The notes: a model not told the origin generated them from the letters alone. Shown: positions 45,869-54,252, numbered from the stretch's first letter. The stretch is 64,000 nt of DNA from Rhizobium sp. ACO-34A (GCA_002600635.1 CP021372.1:265001-329000), one strand, 5' to 3'. Numbers and translations: made by a program.

Positions 45869-48139
45869 TCACGCGGCGACGAGCTGCCTCGCCAGTGCCA
45901 CTTCCACCGAATCTCCGTCCTGGTTCAGGGCGTCGAGCCCGGATTCCGGCACGTCGCCCGACGTGCTTTGCGAGACGAGGATCTTCCTGGCCATCAGCGC
46001 CAGGCACGTCATTTGCGACGTGCCGGCATAACCGAGATAGATCACCTTCACGGGCAGCTTCTGGCCGATACGCCATGACCGACGGGAGGCCTGCTGAAGC
46101 GTGTATGTGTTGTAGCCGGACTGCATGAACACGATCGTCGGAAACTCCAGAAGATCGAGCCCGGTCTTGACCAGATCGGGATTGGTGAGAAGTACGTCGA
46201 TGCCCCGGTCGAGTTGCTCGGCGATCCAGTCCTCCCGCCGTGATGTCTCCACGCTTGCGCGCAGCACCGCGACCTTCAGGCCTTCCTGTTCGAGCAGCGA
46301 CTTCAGCCTCGACGTGGTATCCCGCGTCCCGGTATAGACGGTGTAGGCGAGCACCTTGTGGCCTTCGGCTTTTTCTGCCTTGCAGATGTCGATCAGTTCC
46401 CTTTCCTTCGGCATGATCTCCAGATCGGAGAACTGCGCAGCGGTGAAGGCGATCAGATTCCGCGTGCGCGGATGCTTGACTGCCTCAGTGCGGAAGCATG
46501 TGTCCGGCCAGGCCAGAAGCACATTGAGGACGACGCCGAGCAGCGTCGTGTCGCGACGGGCGAGAGCCTGCTTCAGCTCCGCCGTGAGAGTCCCTGCCAG
46601 ATCGCGATAGGCCGCGGCCTGATCAGGGTCCATGAGCACCTCACGGAACTCTTCGTCATAAGGCGGCAACACGTTGCCGCCAATGTCCTTCAGCTTGAGG
46701 AACACGGTGAAGGGAAGAACGCAGCGCAGGATGCCCTTGGGGCCGAAGCCCGGAGCCTTGACCGTGCGGACCGTGATCTTGGTGCCGCGGGCGGTCTTGT
46801 GGGCCGCGCCGTTGCTCTCGGAATAGATGTCCTTCAGGACACCGTGGTCGCGCATGAACGCCATGCTGGCCGCGGTCATGCTGCCGGCCTTGCCGGGCCG
46901 GTAGCCGTCTTCGATCATGCGTCCGGTCAACGTCCGGAAGAGGAGTGCGAACAAGTCGTCCGCATAGCCGCCCATCAGCGTGCCGGTGAGCAGGATGGTC
47001 TTACGCGCCTTGGCGGCGAGCACACCCATTGCCTGTCCCTGCGCCGAACCTGGCCCCTTGTATTCATGGCCTTCGTCGCAGATGAGGAGGTCGAAGAAGC
47101 CCTGCGGCAGATATCTCTTGATATATTCTGAGGGCTGGTATCCGCCTTCACCGAAGCCGAACTCCAGATTGGCCATGGCGCGTTCCATGCGTTGGGCCTG
47201 GCGGTCGGAGAAGACAAGCTCGCCGTTGGCATCCATCAGGTTGATGAACTCGTGGATGTTGTCGCCGAGCAGGGAGACCAGGAAGGATTCGCCGAACTGC
47301 TTCATCAACCGCTGCGCGGTCGCTTCTCCGATGGTGGGAATACGCTTCAGCGCCTTGGCCACCGCCGAAGACTGGTCGGCTCCGGAGGGGCTGCGCGGGC
47401 GCATCAGCGTCCAGAGTGCTGAGGCGCAATGGCCGCATTTGCGACGAAACTCCTCGGCTTCAAGCTCGACCGTGCTGATCGGCTCGCCGTCGAGGTCGGT
47501 GATGACCTGACCGCAATGCGGGCATGAACCGATGAAGCCATCGGGAACGTGGCGCCGGACGAAAGCGGGTCTCCAATGGAAACCCATTCGCATCCGGACG
47601 CGGCCGAGGACGAAGAACTCCTGTCCCGTGGCGGGAACGCCGAGCTGCGCGCGCAGCGTCAGGAGCTTCATCAGTGTATCCGGGCCGTTGAGGACCCAGA
47701 CCCTGGCCCCGGGTACGGTTTCGAGGATTTCGCGGCGCCATTTGTAGACGAGGTGCGGCGGCGACAGGACGAGCGAGCGGCGATATCCCTCGGCATAGAG
47801 GACGGCAGCGACGGCGGTTGCCATCAAAGTTTTGCCGGTTCCCATTTCGGCATTGATGATCGCGGCGCGTTCGCCCTGGTTGATCAGCAACTCGGCGACC
47901 GCGTGGATGACTTCGGCCTGAGCGTCGAAGGGCCGGCGCTTGAGGCCGTCAAGGACGGCCTGCCGGTGGGGTCTTGCCTGTCCGGTGTAGACGGGCGGAT
48001 TGGACCGATTGAGGGATTCCAGCAGATCGTCGCCGAATTCGCCGACAAAATCCGTCAGGCTGACGGAAAGCGGGTCGCGTTCCTCGGTGAGAAGTTCGCC
48101 GTCGACAGGAGCGTCGAGCGTGGTGTCGAGATCGGACAT
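45869..48139 (-). CDS. SNF2-like SF2 helicase with Cys cluster
   Basis: 756 residues. Motif I NAEMGTGKT near residue 98, motif Ia LVLSPPHLVYKWRREI, then a Cys pair CPHCGQ and CGHC (near 215 and 243) that may bind zinc. Motif II is ICDEGHEYKG near residue 356, motif III LLTGTLMGG, and motif VI QASRRSWRIGQ. It is a conserved gene of this ICE class, upstream of a methylase-like gene; the function is unknown. The leader at 48164-48208 precedes it. Intact. Confidence 0.9.
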   Translation of the reverse strand: MSDLDTTLDAPVDGELLTEERDPLSVSLTDFVGEFGDDLLESLNRSNPPVYTGQARPHRQAVLDGLKRRPFDAQAEVIHAVAELLINQGERAAIINAEMGTGKTLMATAVAAVLYAEGYRRSLVLSPPHLVYKWRREILETVPGARVWVLNGPDTLMKLLTLRAQLGVPATGQEFFVLGRVRMRMGFHWRPAFVRRHVPDGFIGSCPHCGQVITDLDGEPISTVELEAEEFRRKCGHCASALWTLMRPRSPSGADQSSAVAKALKRIPTIGEATAQRLMKQFGESFLVSLLGDNIHEFINLMDANGELVFSDRQAQRMERAMANLEFGFGEGGYQPSEYIKRYLPQGFFDLLICDEGHEYKGPGSAQGQAMGVLAAKARKTILLTGTLMGGYADDLFALLFRTLTGRMIEDGYRPGKAGSMTAASMAFMRDHGVLKDIYSESNGAAHKTARGTKITVRTVKAPGFGPKGILRCVLPFTVFLKLKDIGGNVLPPYDEEFREVLMDPDQAAAYRDLAGTLTAELKQALARRDTTLLGVVLNVLLAWPDTCFRTEAVKHPRTRNLIAFTAAQFSDLEIMPKERELIDICKAEKAEGHKVLAYTVYTGTRDTTSRLKSLLEQEGLKVAVLRASVETSRREDWIAEQLDRGIDVLLTNPDLVKTGLDLLEFPTIVFMQSGYNTYTLQQASRRSWRIGQKLPVKVIYLGYAGTSQMTCLALMARKILVSQSTSGDVPESGLDALNQDGDSVEVALARQLVAA

Positions 48140-48163
48140 GGTGATGCTCCATAAAAGAACAGG

Positions 48164-48208
48164 GCACGCACCGACCCCTGCGGGGCGATGGACATGCCCC
48201 AGGGGGTG
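48164..48208 (-). promoter_or_regulatory. Two-hairpin leader RNA (copy B)
   Basis: Minus strand: ccccctgggg, then a longer stem with apical gccccgcaggggtc and flanking gca/tgc. It lies 25 bases before the helicase start. Same architecture as copies A, C, D and E. Confidence 0.55.
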
Positions 48209-48252
48209 AAAAGGATGGGAAGAGAGAGGCGGCGTTCAGCCGTGGATGATGT

Positions 48253-48656
48253 TCAGTGCCGTTGAGGCGACATCAGCGTGGTGATGCTGCGGCTGCTGTC
48301 AGTGATGATCCAGAGCGTCAGGTCCGGTTCGATCTCGTAGATCGAGAACAGCCTTTCTTCTCCGGTTGCGACGGCGTTGTCGTTGTCCTGCCAGCCTGCG
48401 TCGTACTGATCGCCCCAATCACATTTGAGATGGCGGCGAAGATAAGGGGCCGGGTCGAGCCGGCCACGTTCAACCAGATCGGCGATGCTGGTCGTGAAGG
48501 CAATCTGGCCGGCTGGAAACTTCGGCTGCGGCAGTTGCGAAAGACTTTCAAGTATCGCGGCCTGGTTCCTGGCTTGAGGCCATGCCCCCTGAAGTTCAGG
48601 ACGCCGAATTTGAATGGTTGCTTGCGCGGGTCTGTACCTGTGTATTCGGATGCCAT
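48253..48656 (-). pseudogene. Small ICE protein, apparent frameshift
   Basis: The start at 48656 (MASEYTGTDPRKQPFKFG, with ggagcg upstream) and the end in the next frame (LESLSQLPQPKFPAGQIAFTTSIADL, then RLDPAPYLRRHLKCDWGDQYDAGW) must be joined by a frame change between about 48540 and 48640. The second part is a clear paralogue of the next gene (48743-49039): both have RLDP.PY.LR.H...DWG and a WQ/EN spacing. Unknown function. Confidence 0.6.
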
Positions 48657-48680
48657 GATGGACGCTCCTTCGGTGAGAAG

Positions 48681-48724
48681 CGGAGTCACGACGCCCATCG
48701 GGGCGACATGACCCCGTTGGGTGG
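48681..48724 (-). promoter_or_regulatory. Two-hairpin leader RNA (copy C)
   Basis: Minus strand: ccc-aac-ggg, then gtcatg..cgtgac closing an apical cgccc-cgat-gggcg. It is upstream of the gene starting at 48656. The pairs are compensatory relative to copies B, D and E. Confidence 0.55.
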
Positions 48725-48742
48725 ATGAGGATTGATGCAGGT

Positions 48743-49039
48743 TCAGCGTTCGGACGACATGCGGACGTGCGTTGCGCTGCGATCAGCCAGAGTGAGGATC
48801 GAGATCGCCAGTTCGCGATGCACGATGTAGAAGGATTCCAGGGCGCCGCCTGACTGCAATGCGGCATTGTTCTCCTGCCATTTGTAGTCGGCCACCTCGC
48901 CCCAGTCGCCGCGCATGTGGCGCAGATAGTAGGGCAGCGGGTCGAGTCGGCCTTCGTCCATGGTCTGCTGGATCTTTTCGCTGAAGATCAGCGCGCCGAT
49001 CTCGAACAGCCGGGGCGGGCCTTTGGCGTTGGATGCCAT
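48743..49039 (-). CDS. Small ICE protein, paralogue
   Basis: 98 residues: MASNAKGPPRLFEIGALIFSEKIQQTMDEGRLDPLPYYLRHMRGDWGEVADYKWQENNAALQSGGALESFYIVHRELAISIL. It is a paralogue of the C-terminal part of the previous gene, with the same size and pattern. ATG at 49039 after ggaggt. Function unknown; such pairs are common in ICE regions of this type. Confidence 0.7.
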   Translation of the reverse strand: MASNAKGPPRLFEIGALIFSEKIQQTMDEGRLDPLPYYLRHMRGDWGEVADYKWQENNAALQSGGALESFYIVHRELAISILTLADRSATHVRMSSER

Positions 49040-49108
49040 GTGAACACCTCCATTGAGATTAAGAGAAGCCGCCGTTCGGTCGGAACGACAGGGGCGGCGG
49101 GGAAAGCA

Positions 49109-50218
49109 TCAGCGGATGGTGAGCACCTGGCCCCGTGTCGGGGAGCCTGGTGTCATGTCCCATGCCCTGATGATGGGGACAAACCTGTCGGTGAGGATGC
49201 GGACTTCGGCGAGGGAGCCGTCGTCGCGCTCGGTATATTCCATGGTCTGGGACTTTTCCTTGTGGGTGTCGCCCTTGACGATCATGACCTTGCCGGACGG
49301 CGATCGCACGACGCCGGAGATCGCACCGGCGGCGAGCGCCAGGGCGAGATGCCATTGAGACAGGGCGCGCGCCGGCGGCCGCAACGATTGCTGCGAGGCG
49401 CCGAGATGCGTGTCGAGCGAAGGCCAGAGTCCTTGCAGGCGATGGATCTCGGCGGCGAATTGCTCCGGCTCGATCGAGACGCGGTGGAACTGCTCCGGTT
49501 CGGCCTGCACTGCCGGAACAGTGTACGGATCGAACGGCCATTCGGCCGGCAGTTCCTCCGCTTCGATTTCCCCCGCACCGACCTGTAACAGACGGTCGCG
49601 GGCGGATTTGGCGGCGGCGTTGACCAGTTCACGCTGGCGAACGCGCTTGCCGAAGATCACCACCTGCTTGAACTGCGTTTCCACTCCACGGTAGACGCGC
49701 AATCCGGTAAAGTGGCGGGTGAGCCAGCCGACCACCTCGTCGTCGAGCGTGTAGTGCGGGATGATGAAGACGAGCACGCCGCCATATTGAAGGAGCGGCA
49801 GGCTGCGCTGGTAGAAAAGCTTTTCCAGCCTCGGGCGGCCCTGGATCTGGTGGCGGTAGAGGCCATTGTCGTCCTTCGGGAGATCGCCATAGGGCGGGTT
49901 GAGCCAGAGAAGGCCGAACGACTGCCTGGAAATCAACGTGTCCATCAGGTCGCCATGGATGCAATGATCCACAAGACCGCGGGCGTGCCTGGCGCGCTCG
50001 GCGTCGAATTCAACGGCATAGGCGGAAACCAGATCGCGGCCGAGAACGTGAGCGGCTTCGGCAACGGCGACACCTTCGCCGGCGCAGGGGTCGATGATGT
50101 TCATCGGTCCCTCTGCCGGCACGAGGGCGGCAAGGGCCCGCTCGAGCGTCGGTTCATCGGTGGGAAAGTAGCCGTTTCGCGCGAAATTCCGCGCAAGCCG
50201 GGGGAACATGAGAGCCAT
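49109..50218 (-). CDS. N6-adenine methylase-like protein (DUF6094)
   Basis: 369 residues. IIDPCAGEGVAVAEAA is motif I for SAM binding, and LLWLNPPYGDLP is the N-P-P-Y catalytic motif IV. The C-terminal third is unique to this group (PEQFAAEIHRLQGLWPSLDTHL; ALALAAGAISGVV). It lacks an evident target-recognition domain. It may methylate element DNA or a partner. ATG at 50218. Intact. Confidence 0.88.
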   Translation of the reverse strand: MALMFPRLARNFARNGYFPTDEPTLERALAALVPAEGPMNIIDPCAGEGVAVAEAAHVLGRDLVSAYAVEFDAERARHARGLVDHCIHGDLMDTLISRQSFGLLWLNPPYGDLPKDDNGLYRHQIQGRPRLEKLFYQRSLPLLQYGGVLVFIIPHYTLDDEVVGWLTRHFTGLRVYRGVETQFKQVVIFGKRVRQRELVNAAAKSARDRLLQVGAGEIEAEELPAEWPFDPYTVPAVQAEPEQFHRVSIEPEQFAAEIHRLQGLWPSLDTHLGASQQSLRPPARALSQWHLALALAAGAISGVVRSPSGKVMIVKGDTHKEKSQTMEYTERDDGSLAEVRILTDRFVPIIRAWDMTPGSPTRGQVLTIR

Positions 50219-50293
50219 GGGAAACTCCTGGTTCTGATGGAAGGAAAAGGAGGACGCACAACAAGCGCGTCCTGGGGGAGGTGAGGCAGGAGG

Positions 50294-50944
50294 TCAGGCG
50301 GCGCGGCGAAGCGGCTGGGCCGAAACCATGTCATGCGGAGAGGTCGTGAGCGTGCCGCCACGAATGAGGTCACCGAGCGCGTCGGTGAGCATGGGAACGT
50401 CGATGGCCAGTTGATGCGCTTCGAGCGGACCGAGAGACTTGGGAAGGCGCGTAAGCATGACCTTCTCCTGCAGCAGTTCCATCACGGCATCGCGCCAGTG
50501 ATCGAGCAGCGGAAGCGGGCAGGTGTCCCGCACCAGCGTCCATAGCCGGTCGTATCGCGCCGGGTCATTTCGACGCAGCAGCGCAAGCGCCCTGGCGTTG
50601 GCCTTGTCGGGCTTGACGCAGCGCCGGTCGAACAGCCACAGATTGATGATCGAGCCGAACAGCGTACGCCGGAAGACGCGCGTCGCGCGCTTTTCCAGCC
50701 GGTCGACACCGCCGACGGAGATCAGGCTGACATTGCCCTGTCCGTCATCGATGTTGAGTTCATTGAGACCTTCCTCACTATTGCCGAGGGTGAGCCGGGC
50801 GAGAAACTGCTGGATCGCGGTGTCGCGCGCCCAGACGGAGAGGAAGACGAGAGTGCCGTTGTCGTCGGTGACGCAGCCATCGGCCATCATGTCGGAGCAT
50901 TCGGCGATGCGAAAGAGCGAATGGGAAGAGAGTGCTTCGGGCAT
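50294..50944 (-). CDS. Unknown ICE protein, 216 aa
   Basis: About 216 residues starting MPEALSSHSLFRIAECSDMMADGCVTDDNGTLVF; later FLARLTLGNSEEGLNELNIDD, ATRVFRRTLFGSIINLWLFDRRCVKPDKANARALALLRR and DTCPLPLLDHWRDAVMELLQE. No named family. I chose the ATG at 50944, with aaggac 12 bases upstream. It follows the two-hairpin leader at 50970-51012. Confidence 0.75.
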   Translation of the reverse strand: MPEALSSHSLFRIAECSDMMADGCVTDDNGTLVFLSVWARDTAIQQFLARLTLGNSEEGLNELNIDDGQGNVSLISVGGVDRLEKRATRVFRRTLFGSIINLWLFDRRCVKPDKANARALALLRRNDPARYDRLWTLVRDTCPLPLLDHWRDAVMELLQEKVMLTRLPKSLGPLEAHQLAIDVPMLTDALGDLIRGGTLTTSPHDMVSAQPLRRAA

Positions 50945-50969
50945 AGTAATGTCCTTCGAACAGGAGAAG

Positions 50970-51012
50970 GGCAGCACCGCCCGTCGGGACGATGCTGCGC
51001 CCCAGTGGGTTG
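50970..51012 (-). promoter_or_regulatory. Two-hairpin leader RNA (copy D)
   Basis: Minus strand: ccc-act-ggg, then gcagca..tgctgc closing an apical gtccc-gac-gggc. It lies 25 bases before the gene at 50944. Confidence 0.55.
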
Positions 51013-51027
51013 TTGGATGAAGGGCCT

Positions 51028-51444
51028 TCAGGCAGCGACTGCCTGTTTACCGAAACGCCGTTGAAGAGCCGACGGTGTGGGTATGGGCTGGCCGGCATGA
51101 TGGGCGCGAACGCGATCACGCCATTCGGACGATTTCTCCGGCGCCATCTCCAGATAGCGAAGCGGGCAGGAGTAGTAATAAGGATGAGCCGCTTCTTCGA
51201 GCGTCTTGTATCCCCACCAGCCGCTTGATTGGCCGAGCAATGTGCAGCCGATGATGGCGGTGGTTTGCTCGCAGACAGGTTTCGAGGTGTCCGGTTCTTT
51301 CGGAGTGAAGCGGATCACCGACCAGAGCACGTCTTCGCGGATAGCGTAGGCGACGGTTTCGTAGCGGTCGGTTTCGGTTTCACCCGGTTGAACCAATTCT
51401 TCGATAAGCGCCTCGCGGCTCCAGTTTGAAAATATCCAGCCCAT
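51028..51444 (-). CDS. Unknown ICE protein, 138 aa
   Basis: 138 residues: MGWIFSNWSREALIEELVQPGETETDRYETVAYAIREDVLWSVIRF, then IIGCTLLGQSSGWWGYKTLEEAAHPYYYSCPLRYLEMAP. The Trp-rich ends and PYYYSCPLRYL are diagnostic of a small conserved family found on ICEs and plasmids (I think DUF6927). The ATG at 51444 follows aggaga; a longer frame upstream overlaps the next gene and is not used. Confidence 0.78.
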   Translation of the reverse strand: MGWIFSNWSREALIEELVQPGETETDRYETVAYAIREDVLWSVIRFTPKEPDTSKPVCEQTTAIIGCTLLGQSSGWWGYKTLEEAAHPYYYSCPLRYLEMAPEKSSEWRDRVRAHHAGQPIPTPSALQRRFGKQAVAA

Positions 51445-51467
51445 GAGGGGTCTCCTGGCAAAAATTG

Positions 51468-51507
51468 CCGGAGTCCTCCCCATCGGGGCAGGAACCCCGG
51501 CGGGTGG
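51468..51507 (-). promoter_or_regulatory. Two-hairpin leader RNA (copy E)
   Basis: Minus strand: ccc-gcc-ggg, then gttcct..aggac closing an apical gcccc-gat-gggg. It lies 23 bases before the gene at 51444. Confidence 0.55.
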
Positions 51508-51535
51508 CGGAACGTCGAATGATCGACAGGCGAAA

Positions 51536-51979
51536 TCAGGGCTGGCGGTGCCAGTCCTGCGTGAGCGGCGCGAAGGTGTAACCCAACGCATTGAGCCGGT
51601 CCCTCTGCTCGCGCAGCAGGCGCCGGTCCACGGTGGCGTCCAGCTTGACGATATCGCCAAGCGGCCAGAGCGTGCCGAACAGAACCGCATCGTCGGCATC
51701 GGAAGATGTCTTCGAGGCGGGGGCTGCGGGCTCGGCGCCGAACGGCGTCGTGTCGACCAGGGGATCGCGGGGGCTGCGTGCCTTCGTCGGGGACGGTGCC
51801 CTGGCGGCAGGCGCGGGCGCCGGCGTTTCCTCATCGATCGGATCGACTTCGTGCGGAGAGAGGTTTCTCGCGTCGTCGCCGCTGAGCGTGTCGGCATTCG
51901 AGAGCGTCATTCCGCCCAGATGGGCGCGGATCTCGATGACCATCCGCCCGTTGGCCGTATTGTCCGTCGTCGAATGATT
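51536..51979 (-). pseudogene. Unknown ICE gene, 5' end lost at IS
   Basis: The open frame (51536-51943 from the first Met) reads VIEIRAHLGGMTLSNADTL, a Pro/Ala-rich middle and the end RRLLREQRDRLNALGYTFAPLTQ. It remains open up to the IS end, in SNHSTTDNTANGRMVIEI, with no start of its own, so the beginning is likely missing. The true family is unknown. The insertion sequence begins at 51980. Confidence 0.6.
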
Positions 51980-52034
51980 TGAGACTTTTTGGGCTTTGGA
52001 AGAATGGAGTTTCCGGCTCGGTCTGCGGGTTGAT

Positions 52035-53015
52035 TTAAGCTGCTTTGGCCTGGTGGTTCAAGCGGCGCTGTTTGATGGTGTCTCGTTTGATCCTTTCGCG
52101 TTCGAGCAGGATGGTCTGACCGCGCCCGAAGTAGACTTCGGCCGGGGTGAGATTGTCGAGGCTCTCGTGATATCGGCGATGATTGTAGTGCTCGACGAAG
52201 GCCGCGATCTGCGCTTCTAGGTCTTCCTGGAAGAAGTAGTTTTCGAGCAGGATGCGGTTCTTGAGTGTTTGGTGCCAACGCTCGATCTTGCCCTGCGTTT
52301 GCGGATGGCCGGGAGCACCGTGGACCTGGTCGATCTTGTATTTCTCCAGCCATTCACCGAGATCGGAGGCGACGTAACACGGGCCGTTGTCGGACAGCAG
52401 GCGTGGCCGGTGCTCGACCTTGACCTTGTCGCAGCCTGATGCGGCCAATGCCAGATCGAGCGTGTCGGTGACGTCATCGACTTTCATGCCGGTGCACAGC
52501 TTCCAGGCGATGACGTAACGGGAATAGTCGTCGAGAATGGTAGACAGGTAGAACCATCCCCAGCCAATGACCTTCAGATAGGTGAAGTCGGTTTGCCATA
52601 TCTCGTTCGGCCGCGTGGTCTTGTCCTTGAACTCGTCGTTGGCCTTGATGACGATATAGGCAGGCGACGTAATCAGGTCATGGGCCTTGAGCAGGCGATA
52701 GACCGAAGCCTCTGACACAAAATAGCTTTCCGTGTCGGTGAACTTCACCGCCAGTTCGCGTGGCGAAAGATCGGCATGATCCAGCGCCATGGTGATGATC
52801 CGGTCCCTGACATCGTCGGGAATGCGGTTCCACACCCGTGATGGCGCAGACGTCCGGTCTTCCAGACCTTCGACGCCATGGGTCTGGAAGCGATCATACC
52901 AGCGGTAGAAGGTCGGCCTTGGGATGCCGAGCTTGTCGAGGGTTTGCCTGGCCGACAGGTGCGCCTGCTCAACGAGCCGGATGATCTCAAGCTTTTCGGT
53001 AGCGGGATATCTCAT
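52035..53015 (-). CDS. IS3 transposase orfB (integrase core)
   Basis: 326 residues with the rve DDE domain: WQTDFTYLKVIGWGWFYLSTILDDYSRYVIAW holds the first Asp, LLSDNGPCYVASDLGEWLE the second, and PQTQGKIERWHQTLKNRILLENYFFQ the Glu. An N-terminal HTH (KLEIIRLVEQAHLSARQTLDKL) precedes them. Its ATG overlaps the orfA stop (ATGA). It probably acts as an OrfAB fusion made by -1 frameshifting. Complete. Confidence 0.93.
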   Translation of the reverse strand: MRYPATEKLEIIRLVEQAHLSARQTLDKLGIPRPTFYRWYDRFQTHGVEGLEDRTSAPSRVWNRIPDDVRDRIITMALDHADLSPRELAVKFTDTESYFVSEASVYRLLKAHDLITSPAYIVIKANDEFKDKTTRPNEIWQTDFTYLKVIGWGWFYLSTILDDYSRYVIAWKLCTGMKVDDVTDTLDLALAASGCDKVKVEHRPRLLSDNGPCYVASDLGEWLEKYKIDQVHGAPGHPQTQGKIERWHQTLKNRILLENYFFQEDLEAQIAAFVEHYNHRRYHESLDNLTPAEVYFGRGQTILLERERIKRDTIKQRRLNHQAKAA

Positions 53016-53386
53016 TCCTCGTCGCCCCCATCCCCGATCATGCTTTTTTTGAGCAGGCGGTTCTCCAGGGTGAGATCGGCCAGCGCCTCTTTCAGGTCGC
53101 GGCTCTCCTTGCGCAGAGCCTTTACCTCGTCACTGGTCGCCGAGCGGGCGGTGTCGCCTGCAAGGCGCTTCTTGCCCGCTTCGAGGAATTCCTTCGACCA
53201 GCTATAATACAGGCTTTCGGTGATCCCCTCGCGGCGGCAGATCGCAGCGATGCTGTCTTCGCCACGCAGCCCTTCAAGCACGATGCGGATCTTCTCCTCC
53301 GACGAATGATGCTTGCGCGTGGCACGGCGGATGTCCTTGATCGTCTTTTCGGCCGCTGATGTTTGCGGCCCGGTTTTCTGTCTCAT
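53012..53386 (-). CDS. IS3 transposase orfA
   Basis: About 124 residues: HTH_Tnp_1 domain (HHSSEEKIRIVLEGLRGEDSIAAICRREGI) and a leucine-zipper-like end (LRKESRDLKEALADLTLENRLLKK). The ATG at 53386 follows aaaggaag. Near its end the run of seven A followed by G (53044-53051) is a likely -1 slippery site; the -1 frame from there is open into orfB. Confidence 0.9.
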   Translation of the reverse strand: MRQKTGPQTSAAEKTIKDIRRATRKHHSSEEKIRIVLEGLRGEDSIAAICRREGITESLYYSWSKEFLEAGKKRLAGDTARSATSDEVKALRKESRDLKEALADLTLENRLLKKSMIGDGGDEE

Positions 53387-53456
53387 CTTCGCTTCCTTTG
53401 AATGAGCTACGATGAGCTGAAAATCCTCTCTTCTCAATTAAACCAGTTCTGTCTCA

Positions 53457-54252
53457 AGGGCGCTGATGTCCGACAGGCGGTGGAAACCCGCACGCATTTT
53501 TCAATTCCACTGTCGGTATGGCCACCCGCTTCTATCTCGCGGATGGACGCGTGACGAACCTGGTTATGTTGAGCCAGAAATTATTCTTTGCAAACACGAT
53601 CGAACAATTTGTCGAACTCGTGAATTCAGCGCAGCCCGTTGCACCAGGTGCCGGGCCGAACAAGGCAGGTCTTGATGCCTTTCTGGCGTCAAACCCCAAT
53701 GTGATGAATGTGTTCAGAATGCGCGCTGCCGCCAAGGCCCCCGTCAGCTTTGGCAATACGGAGTTCCACGCCGTCCATGTGTTTCGTTACCTGAATGCGG
53801 GCGGCGATCTGCATCATGTTCGTTGTCATTGGATACCGCTCGATGGTGTCAAGGGGCAGGATCCCCAAGTTCTCACCCATGAGAGCGTCGACGTGCTGTT
53901 CCTTGAACTCAACGAGCGCCTGAAATCCTCCCCGGTTGAGTTCGAACTCGAACTGGAAATCGGAAAGCCCGGCGATCCGACAAATGATGCGACTGCACTC
54001 TGGCCGGAAGATCGGCAACGCGTGCGCATCGGCCGCCTGCGCGTGACAGCAACGACCACTGAAGAAGAGATCGGTGATCGCCTCATGAATCACGATCCGA
54101 CGATGCTCGTCGATGGAATCGAGGCAACGGACGACCCGATTCTGCAGATCCGGCGGGGTGTTTACGAGGCGTCCGCTGCCCAGCGGAGTGGAGGCTGGCA
54201 GGCCAATAGAACTCAACTCGCGGGAGGAACGGATGGGACGGCGAAACCTTGA
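53457..54252 (+). pseudogene. SrpA-type catalase-related protein, 5' truncated
   Basis: The frame is open from 53472 (PTGGGNPHAFFNSTVGMATRFYLADGRVTNLV) after an in-frame TGA, and runs to 54252. The later part (EFHAVHVFRYLNAGGDLHHVRCHWIPLDGV; SPVEFELELEIGKPGDPTNDATALWPEDRQRV; DDPILQIRRGVY) fits catalase-related peroxidases of the SrpA type. About the first 100 residues, with the distal haem His, are missing and the IS lies there. A Met at 53518 is present but the product would be inactive. Confidence 0.82.

Larger units (their letters stand above)
51980..53456 (-). mobile_element. IS3-family insertion sequence, 1477 bp
   Basis: The ends are tgagac at 51980 and gtctca at 53456; read inward both begin tgagac and later share a g-g-t/c-tt stretch (imperfect inverted repeats of about 20 bp). 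It encodes orfA and orfB on the minus strand. The 5 bases on each side (left gatt/gat, right agg) do not match, so there is no target duplication. Confidence 0.85.

Noticed and set aside
49040..49108. A further copy of the two-hairpin leader before the 49039 gene
   Set aside because: A hairpin is present (cgttc/gaacg) but the first small CCC-GGG stem is not, so I did not count it as a member.
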